Below are positions 34,319 to 43,311 of a stretch of 64,000 bases of DNA, in pieces. The position numbers were made by a program, and so were the translations under genes. Below the pieces are notes generated by a model, which worked only from the letters and a program-made list of their open reading frames with translations, had not been told where the DNA came from and did no database searches. The first letter of the stretch is position 1, and each line of letters begins with the position of its first letter. Source of the DNA: Lachnospiraceae bacterium (GTDB lineage: Bacteria; Bacillota; Clostridia; Lachnospirales; Lachnospiraceae); contig WRLH01000003.1 of the NCBI GenBank assembly GCA_009777715.1, positions 1-64,000 of the forward strand, read 5' to 3'.

Positions 34319-36178
34319 TTATTGCCATTTTTCTATTTCACAGATGACATGATACCAATCCCAGAAAGGAGTAGTATTAACAGCTTTCACTGCGGAGTTA
34401 AAGAGATTAAAGTATTCGTTTGAGTAAAGCGGGACCATCGGGAGAATCTCGTTCCAACGGACAACATAATCAAACCAATGGTTAGCATATGTTTCGTTTT
34501 CGCCAGGTTCAGTCAGGCGCATTGCCATAATCGCCCGGTCAAGCTCAGCATCATTTACACCGGCACTATTCATCCATGTGCCAAGGAAATCACTGTGCAT
34601 ACTGGTGTAAGGATCAAACGGCACGGAAAAGTTCATTGCCATTGAGAAAACGGAGTAAGTACGTTCTGAATCATCCCAGCTAAAACCTTCATAATACTCA
34701 TCAAGCAAAAGAGAGAAATCAGGGAAGTCAATATTGTATCTCATTCCTGCAAGCGGAGCATTCCGCATCAGGTCGATTTCCAAAATCTCACCAACCGCTG
34801 CACTAGCTGCCGCATGGAAGATGATTAAGGGTTCGCCGTCAGCATTGTGGCGCAGGTAAGAACCGTCTGCGCTGGCTTTTGCGGTATCAAAAGGAGTTGA
34901 GCCGTCTGCTTCAAAGACCCAGGCTGTCTCATCCAGATAATCATTGGCCCGGTCAATATTCATGGCAATCGGAGTCAAGGCTTCGCGAAGCTCACGTTCC
35001 TTAAGGGCATACATCCATTGGGACGCGCCGTATTCGGAATCTACCAAACCGCCGTATCCGCCAAGGAATTGGTCAAGCAGCTGGGTACGGTCAACAAGGC
35101 AAGCAATCGCCCAGCGGACGTTTACATCGGCTGTTGGGCCCCAGTCCATGATGAACGGCATATTACCAAAACCATTCCTAAGGTAACTGGAAGAAGAGAT
35201 ATTCGCATCAGCGCGGCCACGGTCAATTTTGGGCCCGTCAATCATGGTCGGAAGCAGGTCAATGTCACCGGCAAGCAACATATCAAGTTCAGTTGCTTCC
35301 GGAACTGTTGTTTGGACAACCCATTCAAGCGTTGGGACGTTGCCGTTTAAGTCGCCTTTAAAATGAGGGTTTCTTCTCAAAGTAACATTGTTGTTTTCAA
35401 AACTGACAAAGGTATAAGGACCGCTGACAACGGTCGGGGCAAAACGTTCGCCGCCTGAAGTGCTGGCGATCCGCTCTGCGTCAGCCGAGATATCACGGTC
35501 AAAACGTGAACCGTTTGCATCAGTGATAATCCCAACGCCGGGAGCATATGTGGCAAGCGAAAGCGGGAGAATCGAAACAAAAGCTACCTCATAAAAGAAA
35601 GGAAGGTTTTCAGCATCAATCGTGACGGAGAAAGTGAACTCATCAACCAAAGCAACGCCGGAAAAATACTCGTTTTCGCCGCGATTATAGTCACTATAAC
35701 CAAGCAGGTCAATGTAATAGGGATTGGCAGCCCCGGCTTCTAGCCAAGCTGGTGATCCGCGCCATAATAACTCGCCAACATAGTCGGAAGCGGTAATCGG
35801 AGAACCGTCAGACCATTTGAGGTCATTATGTAATTCAAAGGTATAGGTCTTGTTGCCTGCGTCATCAACATCGGTGCTGTAATCTTTTACAACGATCGTG
35901 TTAAGCGCAAACTCACCATCGGCCTGGAAGCCAAAAGTCCCATAAAACCTGTGGAGCAGGGTCTTAATCGATAAGTCATAGGCATTGTTGCCAAAGTCTT
36001 CGATAAAGTCGCCGTTAGGGCTTGCGGCATAGGCAACAATCAAAGTATCGCCCGGGGTATTGGTGCTGATGGTGTCTGGCCTTGCAATGGCTTCTTCACC
36101 AGCAGGCTGGCTATTGCAACCAACCAAAAGACTGCCTATCAGCGTAACGGTAAGCAGCAGTGCTAAAATCTTTTTCAT
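34319..36178 (-). CDS. oppA: Oligopeptide-binding lipoprotein OppA (solute-binding family 5)
   Basis: The 619-residue lipoprotein has a lipobox LLVGCNS near residue 20 and the family-5 fold with YTFELHNDLKWSDGSPITASDYV near residue 110 and VRWAIACLVDRTQLLDQFLGGYGG near 354. It captures peptides outside the membrane for OppB/C. It is the first gene of the operon behind a consensus promoter and AGGAGG. Nickel or dipeptide specificity cannot be excluded. Confidence 0.92.
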   Translation of the reverse strand: MKKILALLLTVTLIGSLLVGCNSQPAGEEAIARPDTISTNTPGDTLIVAYAASPNGDFIEDFGNNAYDLSIKTLLHRFYGTFGFQADGEFALNTIVVKDYSTDVDDAGNKTYTFELHNDLKWSDGSPITASDYVGELLWRGSPAWLEAGAANPYYIDLLGYSDYNRGENEYFSGVALVDEFTFSVTIDAENLPFFYEVAFVSILPLSLATYAPGVGIITDANGSRFDRDISADAERIASTSGGERFAPTVVSGPYTFVSFENNNVTLRRNPHFKGDLNGNVPTLEWVVQTTVPEATELDMLLAGDIDLLPTMIDGPKIDRGRADANISSSSYLRNGFGNMPFIMDWGPTADVNVRWAIACLVDRTQLLDQFLGGYGGLVDSEYGASQWMYALKERELREALTPIAMNIDRANDYLDETAWVFEADGSTPFDTAKASADGSYLRHNADGEPLIIFHAAASAAVGEILEIDLMRNAPLAGMRYNIDFPDFSLLLDEYYEGFSWDDSERTYSVFSMAMNFSVPFDPYTSMHSDFLGTWMNSAGVNDAELDRAIMAMRLTEPGENETYANHWFDYVVRWNEILPMVPLYSNEYFNLFNSAVKAVNTTPFWDWYHVICEIEKWQ

Positions 36179-36211
36179 TTAATTTTCCTCCTATAAATAA
36201 TGAATAAATTA

Positions 36212-36240
36212 AATATATACCTTTATCAGAGGATTGTCAA
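36212..36240 (-). promoter_or_regulatory. Promoter of the opp operon
   Basis: TTGACA (36235-36240) and TATATT (36212-36217), 17 bases apart on the minus strand. The -35 overlaps the stop codon of the upstream HAD gene. Confidence 0.8.
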
Positions 36241-36956
36241 TGTTTTTTATTGGTAACTGGGGCTGGGTGTGAAGATGGACCGAAAAAAAGTTCCTTCACC
36301 GCAAGCATATTTGGTAAAATTTGGAAAGCCAGCTTTTTCATTTCATCATCAGGCTTAACAATGTCAGGCACCATAATAACTTTCATTCCAGCCAAAGAAG
36401 CAGCCCGGACGCCATTAAAGGAATCCTCAACTGCGTAGGTTTCATGTGCTGTTAATTTTTCCCCCAGCAAAGCTTCCATTAAGGCAAGGGCTTTTAAGAA
36501 AATATCCGGCGCGGGCTTGCTTTTCTCCGCCATGTCGCCGCCAACAACCACTTTAAAATATTTAAGCAGCCCGGCTGCTTTTAGCTGGCTTCTGACGATG
36601 TCAGTACGGGTCGAGGAAGCAAGCCCGATGTGATAGTTGTTTTCAGAAAGGGCATGAAGCAGTTCTTTCGCGCCAAGCTTTTGCGGAATCCCTGCTGTCC
36701 TTGCTTTTTCATAAAAAATATCGATCGCAAGCCCGCTTAGCTTGTCATAGTCAAAACATGGGCCATAAAAAGCCAAGAAAATCTCTTTGGTTTTTTCCGC
36801 GTGAACACCAATGACGCTTTTATAAACCTCATCAATGGCTTTTAAACCATAATCGGCGGCAACCTTTTGCCAGCATCCAAGGAACATATTTTCGGTATCA
36901 AAAATAATTCCGTCCATGTCGAAAATGATTGTGGTGTTTTTAGTTGTGTTTTTCAT
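36237..36956 (-). CDS. HAD-family phosphatase/phosphomutase
   Basis: The 239-residue protein has the HAD nucleophile IIFDMDGIIFDTENM, cap residues, ASSTRTDIVRSQL (motif II), KSKPAPDIFLKAL (lysine) and AVEDSFNGVRAAS (motif IV). It belongs to the beta-phosphoglucomutase-like subfamily, which includes sugar-phosphate phosphatases; the cap lacks features that would fix the substrate. The start was set at ATG 36956 behind TTGGAG; an in-frame TTG four codons earlier lies inside that site. Confidence 0.85.
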   Translation of the reverse strand: MKNTTKNTTIIFDMDGIIFDTENMFLGCWQKVAADYGLKAIDEVYKSVIGVHAEKTKEIFLAFYGPCFDYDKLSGLAIDIFYEKARTAGIPQKLGAKELLHALSENNYHIGLASSTRTDIVRSQLKAAGLLKYFKVVVGGDMAEKSKPAPDIFLKALALMEALLGEKLTAHETYAVEDSFNGVRAASLAGMKVIMVPDIVKPDDEMKKLAFQILPNMLAVKELFFGPSSHPAPVTNKKH

Positions 36957-37020
36957 AATGTACTCCAAAAATCATTTTTTTCCTATGTATTTTAAGGCTA
37001 AATCTTTCTTGCCTATTTGC

Positions 37021-37767
37021 CTATTCTTCAGTTTGTAAAGCTTCGTCTGGTATTGGGTGTTCCCCAAACTCCGCAAAATCTTCATACATAAACCGCATCT
37101 TGCCAATTTCTTTTTCAACGTGCATATGCCCGCAATACCAATTGGAAAATTCTAGCTTATCTTCGATTTTGTCAAGCCATTTTTCGGTGCTGATATCAAC
37201 TTTCGTGTAGGCGAAAGGAAATATCTGCGCGACATACTTGTAAGGGCAAGTATGGGAAAAGACAACGTCAATCTGCCATTTTGCGGCTTTAAGCCGCTTT
37301 TCGACAAGCTTTTTCGTCTCTTTCGAGGGCTGCTCATCTTCCCACCATTCCATGTCCTTTTCGAGGCGGTATTCTTTGTCCACACTATATGCGCCGCCAA
37401 TCGCCAAGCAGCGTTTGCCGCTAAGCTCATAAATCTCACCATCTTTGGCAAAGACTAAATTGGGGAACTCTGGCTCAAAATATACCTTGCCGCCATTCCA
37501 TTCCCTTTCTTCGTAAATCTCAAGGCTCTCCGGCCTCTGTTCATGATTCCCATGCAGGCAAAATAAAGTAATGGGCAGGTGGTTTAAAGCTTTTTTCAAG
37601 TCTTCATCGCAAAGACGGCCAGCATATTTATAATAATTCTCCCCGACATAGTTAATCCCAGTATCGCCAAGAATAACTAAAATATCCTGCTCGCTCGTCT
37701 TTTGGTGCAAGCAAAAATCCACTACGCGCTTAAATTCCCTGTGGGTATCACCTGTGATATAAATCAA
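37021..37767 (-). CDS. Metallophosphoesterase
   Basis: The 248-residue calcineurin-like phosphoesterase shows the metal motifs in order: YITGDTHREF, VILGDTGINY, CLHGNHEQRPE, VFSHTCPYKY and WYCGHMHVE. The first motif normally begins the protein, so the start was set at TTG 37767, preceded by AAGGGGG. An ATG ten codons upstream has no ribosome site. The substrate is unknown; many relatives act on nucleotides or phosphoproteins. It stands alone with its own promoter. Confidence 0.88.
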   Translation of the reverse strand: MIYITGDTHREFKRVVDFCLHQKTSEQDILVILGDTGINYVGENYYKYAGRLCDEDLKKALNHLPITLFCLHGNHEQRPESLEIYEEREWNGGKVYFEPEFPNLVFAKDGEIYELSGKRCLAIGGAYSVDKEYRLEKDMEWWEDEQPSKETKKLVEKRLKAAKWQIDVVFSHTCPYKYVAQIFPFAYTKVDISTEKWLDKIEDKLEFSNWYCGHMHVEKEIGKMRFMYEDFAEFGEHPIPDEALQTEE

Positions 37768-37846
37768 ATTTGCCCCCTTTCTAAGTAAGAACCTCATTTT
37801 ATTTTTTTTATTTTATATACACAGTTGGTATATTTATATCACTAAC

Positions 37847-37875
37847 AGTATATTATATTATTTTGGTTTTTTCAA
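37847..37875 (-). promoter_or_regulatory. Promoter of the metallophosphoesterase gene
   Basis: TTGAAA (37870-37875) and TATACT (37847-37852), 17 bases apart on the minus strand, in an AT-rich spacer. Confidence 0.6.
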
Positions 37876-37946
37876 GCCCCAATTTTTTATTTATCCAACA
37901 GGTTGACCAACGGTTAACCTGTTTGTTGACCTGTTTGTTGACCAGT

Positions 37947-40112
37947 TTACCTTTCTAAGCGGCCGCCCAGACGGCAAAGAATTTCATTCGTAATCGTATT
38001 TGTCTCCATTGCAATATCGGCGGCGGTTACCCCATCGCCAATGATGACGGCGATATCCCCGCTTTTTACGTCTTTTAGATCGGTTACGTCAACCGTTAAG
38101 CTGTCCATGCAAATACGCCCAATAATCGGAGCTTTTTCCCCATTAATTATGACATGGGCAAAGCCGTTTTTGTTTGAAAGAAAGCGCGGGATTCCATCGG
38201 CATAACCAATCGTAATCAGCGCGATTTTCATCTTGCGCGTGGCGGTGAAAGAAAGGCCATAACCAATCGCTTCCCCGGCATTAAGAAACGCTGTCATGCT
38301 GACCCTGGCTTTGACTGAAAGGACTGGCTTAAGCAAAGACCCCCATTTTTCCGTGTCATCTTTCGTGCTTAGCATTCCATATAAAGCAATGCCGGGCCGG
38401 GCATAATCATAAGCACAATAAAAATCGCGCATAATGCCATAACTGCTCTGGATATGAGTCTTGGGAAGCTTTATCCCTTTTTCCTTTAACTTAGCAAGAA
38501 CCTGATTAAAAGATTCGGCCTGCTGCCCGGAAAATGTGATGTCTTTTTCTTTTTCGCTGTCAGCCACACAAAGATGGGTATAAATCCCGGTCACTTGAAG
38601 CTTCGGCAAGACAAAAATTCGATGAATCGATGAGAAATCATCGGCACATAATCCTGTCCGGTGCATTCCGGTATCAATTTTGATATGCACTGGTACTTTT
38701 TTACTAATCGAGCCATTAAGCAAAACGGCATATTCCCAATCAAAAACTGATTGGGTCAAACGATACCGCCTGATTAGGGCAAATAACTCCGGCGCGGTGT
38801 AGCCAAGAACCAAAATCTCCCCTTTGACATGATGTTTCCGAAGCTCAATCGCCTCCCAAACTGTCATCACGCAAAAAGCCCTGATTCCGCAAGCATTAAG
38901 CTCCTTGCTTATCCTAACCGCGCCATGCCCATACGCATTAGCTTTGACCGCTGGCATTAGCTGGCAGCCCGCCGGAAGATGGCTTTGCAAAATACCTACA
39001 TTGTAGCGCAGGTTTTCCATATTAAGGAAAATGCCAGCCCTTAGCGGCTTCCCGCTTATTTGCCCAGTTTGCCTTTCTAGCGTAAAAAGCTTTCCCCCCC
39101 ACTTTTTCCATGCCAGCGAAATAACCAAGGCAGATAAAAAACTTAACAGGCACACTAAAAAATAATGGATTAAGCTATTTTTAACCAGCACATCATTAAG
39201 CCCGGCCAAGCTGGCAAAACCGCGGACGGCAATAATAACAAGCGGATGCAAGATATAAATCCACATCGCCGTATCACGTAAAACCCTTAACGAAAGCTTT
39301 TTAGAAGCCCGGTCATGCCGACGCGACAGCAGGAATTGGAACAGAAAATACATTAATGGAACTAAACTAAGATAAAAACTGTCATGACGATTAATGCCAA
39401 AGTAGTTTAGCGTTAAACCTTCCGCCAGCAAAAACATCAACAATAAAAGCATTAATGCTTTTGGCATTAAAAAGCCGCTTAAGCTTGCCCGCTTTAAAAG
39501 CTTTGGTTTCTGCCCGGCAACAAACGCCCCGATTAAAAGGAAAAGCGGGGCATAAAATATGCCGTTCCTCGTATATGAAGAAACCGCAAATATCACGTCA
39601 TAGGCTGATTTCACAAAACCGATTTGCGAAGCCAGCCCATAATAACTGTCACCAAACAAACCAATAAGATAAAGAAGCGCGGCAATTACCATTATTTTCT
39701 TAAGTGAAAACCAGCGTCTTAAACCATGGATAATTAAAACGCCAATTATCACCGCCGGAAGATACCACAAATGATAAAACGTGCCGTCAAAAATAAGATT
39801 TCTTAGGAAAATAATGAAAGCATTGCCATCTTGATAATGCCCGGCCCTTATGCTGATTGGCAAATAAAGCAGGGTCGCCGCAAGATAAAGCAGGGACGTT
39901 TTTTTGATAAAGGCCGCCGGAAACTCTGGCTTGGCCAAAACAAAATACCCGGTCACGATTAAGAAAAACGGCACGGCAATCCGGGCAAAAACATGGGTAA
40001 ACAGGAAATTAAGCTCCTGGCTTACCGATGAAAGCGGATAGGTATGGATTGCCACAATCAAAAAAGCGGCTACGATACGGAAGCGGTCAAGGCCGCGGTA
40101 CTCTTGGTTCAT
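37947..40112 (-). CDS. VanT-like membrane racemase: acyltransferase-3 domain fused to alanine/serine racemase
   Basis: The 721-residue protein has an N-terminal membrane domain of the acyltransferase-3 type (residues 1-345, about ten helices, beginning LDRFRIVAAFLIVAIHTYPL). A C-terminal fold-type III PLP racemase (about 360-721) follows, with PLP lysine in MPAVKANAYGHGAVRIS near 385 and IGRICMDSLTVDV near 665. This fusion is the layout of VanT, which makes D-serine in VanC/E/G resistance clusters. The gene begins directly after the VanG-like ligase gene. Whether it prefers alanine or serine cannot be read by eye. Confidence 0.88.
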   Translation of the reverse strand: MNQEYRGLDRFRIVAAFLIVAIHTYPLSSVSQELNFLFTHVFARIAVPFFLIVTGYFVLAKPEFPAAFIKKTSLLYLAATLLYLPISIRAGHYQDGNAFIIFLRNLIFDGTFYHLWYLPAVIIGVLIIHGLRRWFSLKKIMVIAALLYLIGLFGDSYYGLASQIGFVKSAYDVIFAVSSYTRNGIFYAPLFLLIGAFVAGQKPKLLKRASLSGFLMPKALMLLLLMFLLAEGLTLNYFGINRHDSFYLSLVPLMYFLFQFLLSRRHDRASKKLSLRVLRDTAMWIYILHPLVIIAVRGFASLAGLNDVLVKNSLIHYFLVCLLSFLSALVISLAWKKWGGKLFTLERQTGQISGKPLRAGIFLNMENLRYNVGILQSHLPAGCQLMPAVKANAYGHGAVRISKELNACGIRAFCVMTVWEAIELRKHHVKGEILVLGYTAPELFALIRRYRLTQSVFDWEYAVLLNGSISKKVPVHIKIDTGMHRTGLCADDFSSIHRIFVLPKLQVTGIYTHLCVADSEKEKDITFSGQQAESFNQVLAKLKEKGIKLPKTHIQSSYGIMRDFYCAYDYARPGIALYGMLSTKDDTEKWGSLLKPVLSVKARVSMTAFLNAGEAIGYGLSFTATRKMKIALITIGYADGIPRFLSNKNGFAHVIINGEKAPIIGRICMDSLTVDVTDLKDVKSGDIAVIIGDGVTAADIAMETNTITNEILCRLGGRLER

Positions 40113-41162
40113 TTACACCCCACTAAGAGAAAGCTCAATTGCCGTCCCGACCACCTTAGAAAATTCCATGCCAATCGCATTAAGCATTTTGGGATAACGG
40201 CTATTTTCGGTAAAACCGGGAATCGTATTTACTTCATTAAAAACAATCTCGCCCGCCGGGGTAAGAAAAACGTCAACCCGGGCAAAACCCGTACAGCCCA
40301 AAACTTTGTAAATCAGCTTGGCCATTTCTTTTATTTCTTTGGCTTTATCAGCATTAATCCTTGCCGGGACGTGGATTTTTGAAGTTGCCAAGGTGTATTT
40401 TTCTTTAAAATCAAAGAAGCTTTCGGTAATTTCTATTTCGTCAGGCTCACCGACAATCAGCTCATCATTGCCTAAGACCGCACAGCCGATTTCAACGCCG
40501 GATATGCTTTCTTCAATGATGACCTCATCGTCAAACATGAATGCCATTTTAACCGCGGTCAAAAGCTCGCTGCCCGAAATTACTTTCGATATGCCCAGTG
40601 ACGATCCGGCTTTAACTGGCTTCACAAACAAAGGGTAACCGATTCCGGCGGCTTGTTTTAGTATTGACTCGGAATCTTTATCATCTTTTAGGACAAAAGC
40701 CATCGGGACACGCACTCCGGCAAGGCTCACTATTTTGTGGGCCCGGTCCTTGTCCATTGATAGCGCGGAAGCCATTGTTTTGCACCCGGCGATTGGAATT
40801 CCGGCCAGCTCCAATAATCCCTGCACCGTTCCGTCTTCGCCGTTTCTTCCATGCAGAACCGGAAACGCTGCGTCAAGGCGGATAATCCGGGTTTCGATTC
40901 CGCCAAACTCAATTAAACCCTGGGTTTCCCGGCATGGCGAGATAATCGCTCTGGTGCAGTCGGATAAAGGCCACGTCCCATCCTTGATTTTTTCGATGCT
41001 GCCATGAAATCTAAGCCATGCTCCCTCTTTTGTGATTCCAATTAAAATCGGTTCGTATTTATTAAGGTCGAAACCTCTGATTACCGCATAAGCGGATTGT
41101 AATGAAACTTCATATTCGCTTGAACAGCCGCCAAATATGACCGCGATGGTTCGCTTTTCCAT
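40113..41162 (-). CDS. D-Ala-D-X ligase resembling VanG (D-Ala-D-Ser/D-Ala ligase)
   Basis: This ATP-grasp ligase (349 residues) makes the D-Ala-D-X dipeptide that ends the peptidoglycan stem. The N-terminus IAVIFGGCSSEYEVSLQSAYAV, the middle FPVLHGRNGEDGTVQGLLELAGI, DKDRAHKIVSLAGVRVP, the omega-loop EKYTLATSKIHVPARI and FNEVNTIPGFT closely follow remembered VanG sequences, more than housekeeping Ddl. With the VanT-like gene behind it, a D-Ser-ending precursor is possible. There is no vanXY, vanR or vanS, so it may also be the cell's only ligase. Start at ATG 41162 behind AAGGAG. Confidence 0.85.
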   Translation of the reverse strand: MEKRTIAVIFGGCSSEYEVSLQSAYAVIRGFDLNKYEPILIGITKEGAWLRFHGSIEKIKDGTWPLSDCTRAIISPCRETQGLIEFGGIETRIIRLDAAFPVLHGRNGEDGTVQGLLELAGIPIAGCKTMASALSMDKDRAHKIVSLAGVRVPMAFVLKDDKDSESILKQAAGIGYPLFVKPVKAGSSLGISKVISGSELLTAVKMAFMFDDEVIIEESISGVEIGCAVLGNDELIVGEPDEIEITESFFDFKEKYTLATSKIHVPARINADKAKEIKEMAKLIYKVLGCTGFARVDVFLTPAGEIVFNEVNTIPGFTENSRYPKMLNAIGMEFSKVVGTAIELSLSGV

Positions 41163-41193
41163 GCCATGCTCCTTTTTTGCCATAGATGTAAAT

Positions 41194-41338
41194 CCGCTAA
41201 GACGAGAGTGCGATTCAAAAGTACGACCCTTGAGAAATGTCGTTACTTAATTCGCGTCTTTTGCGAATTTATGTAACGCAACATTTCTCTCGGAGCGAGA
41301 GCGGGTCGGACGGTGAATCGACAGCTCTCGGATAGCGG
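41194..41338 (+). repeat. Structured repeat, copy 5
   Basis: A 145-bp copy between rny and the ligase gene, oriented opposite to them. It has AATCCGC/GCGGAT ends, CGACCC/GGGTCG, CCCTTGAGA, AAATG/CATTT, GTTAC/GTAAC with conserved TC and GCAA bulges, ATTCGC/GCGAAT, TCTCGGAGCG and GCGAGAGC. Its arms match copy 4 and its apical stem matches copies 2 and 3. Confidence 0.9.
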
Positions 41339-41360
41339 ATATAAACTCTTTCCGTAAAGC

Positions 41361-41393
41361 AAACACAGCACCGCAAAGATGCGGCACTGTGCT
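41361..41393 (-). terminator. Probable rho-independent terminator of rny
   Basis: On the minus strand CACAGTGCCGCA pairs with TGCGGTGCTGTG (two wobble pairs) around a short loop and is followed by TTTGCTTT. It begins seven bases after the rny stop codon. Confidence 0.65.
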
Positions 41394-41399
41394 TGTTCA

Positions 41400-42947
41400 T
41401 TACTTCGCGTAATCAATCACGCGCGATTCTCTGATAACATTAACTTTGATCTGGCCAGGGTACTCAAGCTCTGCTTCGATCTGCTTTGAGATATCCCTTG
41501 CTAATAAGATCATGTCGGCGTCCGTTATTTGTTCCGGAACAACCATTACTCGAATCTCCCTGCCTGCCTGAATTGCAAAAGATTTGTCTACACCTTTGAA
41601 ATTGTTTGTTATTTCTTCTAATTGTTTTAAACGGTTAGTATAAGTATCCAGTGTTTCACGTCTTGCTCCGGGACGCGCAGCCGAAATCGTATCAGCGGCT
41701 TGGACAATACAAGCTATCAACGTCTGCGGCTCTGTTTCCCCGTGATGAGATTCTACGGAATTAATCACGATGGCTGATTCTTTGTACTTGCGGCAAAGAT
41801 CCGAGCCTAACTGAATATGTGACCCTTCCATTTCGTGGTCAACCGCTTTGCCAATGTCATGAAGCAGTCCGGCCCGTTTGGCCATTCTGACATCAAGACC
41901 CATTTCGGAAGCAAGCAAACCTGATAGCTGTGCTACTTCAACGGAGTGCTTAAGCGCATTCTGTCCATAACTTGTCCTGAATTTCATCTTTCCGAGCAAC
42001 CTGACTAATTCGGGGTGGATACCGTGAACGCCTACCTCAAGGGTCGTCTGTTCACCTTCCTCTTTAATCATTACTTCTACTTCTCTTTGCGCCTTTTCGA
42101 CCATCTCTTCGATTCTGGCGGGGTGAATCCGCCCATCGATGATGAGTTTCTCCAAGGCAATCCGCGCAATTTCGCGGCGGATTGGGTCAAAGCCTGATAA
42201 AATGACGGCTTCCGGGGTATCGTCAATAATAAGATCGATCCCTGTCATTGTCTCTAAGGTCCTGATGTTGCGGCCTTCGCGGCCAATGATCCGCCCTTTC
42301 ATTTCGTCATTAGGAAGCGGGACAACGGATATAGTCGTCTCGGACACATGGTCCGCCGCACATCTTTGGATGGCGGTAACAACATACTCCTTCGCTTTCT
42401 TGTCGGCTTCTTCTTTGGCTCTGCTTTCTAGGTCTTTGACCAGCATCGCCTTTTCATGTCTAACTTCATCTTCAACAATTTTCAACAAATGTTCTTTTGC
42501 TTGTTCGGAGGTCAGGCCAGAGATTCGTTCTAGTTCCTTTAGGCGTTGTTCATTCAGCGTGGCAATCTCTTTACGTTGCTTTGCCATAATTTCTTCACGG
42601 GAATTGAGACTTTGCTCTTTTCGCTCAATCTGCTCTGTCTTTTTATCGATGGTCTCTTCTTTTTGCTGAATCCGGCGTTCAAACCGTTGCACCTCAGCGC
42701 GTCGTTCCCTGATTTCTTTATCCAATTCATTTTTCGTCCGAATGGATTCTTCTTTTACTTCAAGTAACGATTCACGTTTTTTGGTTTCAGCTGTTTTTAG
42801 GGCTTCATCAATAATTTCCCGTGCCTTTTGCTCCGCATTGCCGATTTTGGATTCGGTTACCTTTTTCCGGTAATTAATCGCAATCGCGGCGGAAAGCGGG
42901 CTGGCAACAACCAGAGTTGCTATTACTGCGATGATTACTTCTACCAT
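41400..42947 (-). CDS. rny: Ribonuclease Y
   Basis: RNase Y starts mRNA decay in Firmicutes as a membrane-bound endonuclease. The 515-residue protein has an N-terminal membrane helix (residues 3-24), a long charged coiled coil (about 30-195), a KH RNA-binding domain with [17 protein letters not shown] near 217, and an HD domain with [10 protein letters not shown] near 335 and [13 protein letters not shown] near 360. It has AAGGAGGTG upstream. In related genomes it usually follows recA and recX; here a plus-strand signalling block lies between. Confidence 0.97.
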   Translation of the reverse strand: MVEVIIAVIATLVVASPLSAAIAINYRKKVTESKIGNAEQKAREIIDEALKTAETKKRESLLEVKEESIRTKNELDKEIRERRAEVQRFERRIQQKEETIDKKTEQIERKEQSLNSREEIMAKQRKEIATLNEQRLKELERISGLTSEQAKEHLLKIVEDEVRHEKAMLVKDLESRAKEEADKKAKEYVVTAIQRCAADHVSETTISVVPLPNDEMKGRIIGREGRNIRTLETMTGIDLIIDDTPEAVILSGFDPIRREIARIALEKLIIDGRIHPARIEEMVEKAQREVEVMIKEEGEQTTLEVGVHGIHPELVRLLGKMKFRTSYGQNALKHSVEVAQLSGLLASEMGLDVRMAKRAGLLHDIGKAVDHEMEGSHIQLGSDLCRKYKESAIVINSVESHHGETEPQTLIACIVQAADTISAARPGARRETLDTYTNRLKQLEEITNNFKGVDKSFAIQAGREIRVMVVPEQITDADMILLARDISKQIEAELEYPGQIKVNVIRESRVIDYAK

Positions 42948-43042
42948 CGAGGAGCACCTCCTTATTTAGTTTCATTGTAAACCAAATTTATTAATATCTA
43001 TAAAATAGCATAAATATAAGCTTGTCTGTCTACAACACTTCA

Positions 43043-43071
43043 ATTTTATACTCAAAATAATCTTATGTCAA
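43043..43071 (-). promoter_or_regulatory. Promoter of rny
   Basis: TTGACA (43066-43071) and TAAAAT (43043-43048), 17 bases apart on the minus strand, with a ~90-base leader. It is back to back with the plus-strand promoter whose -35 starts at 43073. Confidence 0.7.
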
Positions 43072-43072
43072 G

Positions 43073-43102
43073 TTGATTTTTGAAATGGTTTCATGCTATA
43101 AT
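43073..43102 (+). promoter_or_regulatory. Upstream promoter of the HD-GYP gene
   Basis: TTGATT (43073-43078) and an extended -10 TGCTATAAT (TATAAT at 43097-43102), 18 bases apart. Two further extended -10 boxes end the repeat units downstream (TATAAT at 43187-43192 and 43276-43281), so transcription may start at three places. Confidence 0.65.
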
Positions 43103-43281
43103 GTCGATACTGACGTATCGACTTCTAAAAATGCTCCGCATTTTCCCTTGAAAGGGTTAAATTGGCTCGTGCGTGTGGATTTATGGTATAATGTCGATAC
43201 TGACGTATCGACTTCTAAAAATGCTCCGCATTTTCCCTTAAAAGGATTTACTTGGCTCGTGCGTGTGGATTATGATATAAT
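43097..43281 (+). repeat. Two tandem promoter/leader repeat units (90 and 89 bp)
   Basis: Each unit runs from TATAAT to the next TATAAT. Inside are hairpin GTCGATACTGACGTATCGAC (8-bp stem), hairpin AAAATGCTCCGCATTTT, CCCTTGAAAGGG (or CCCTTAAAAGG), the strongly conserved TTGGCTCGTGCGTGTGGA, and an extended -10. The same unit occurs at 27299-27387 before the YdeI-like gene. The frame reading through both units (repeated NVDTDVSTSKNAPHFPLKG) is probably not a protein. The gene starts 30 bases after the second unit. Confidence 0.85.
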
Positions 43282-43311
43282 AAAAAATCATGGTTACAAG
43301 AAAGGTACTTT

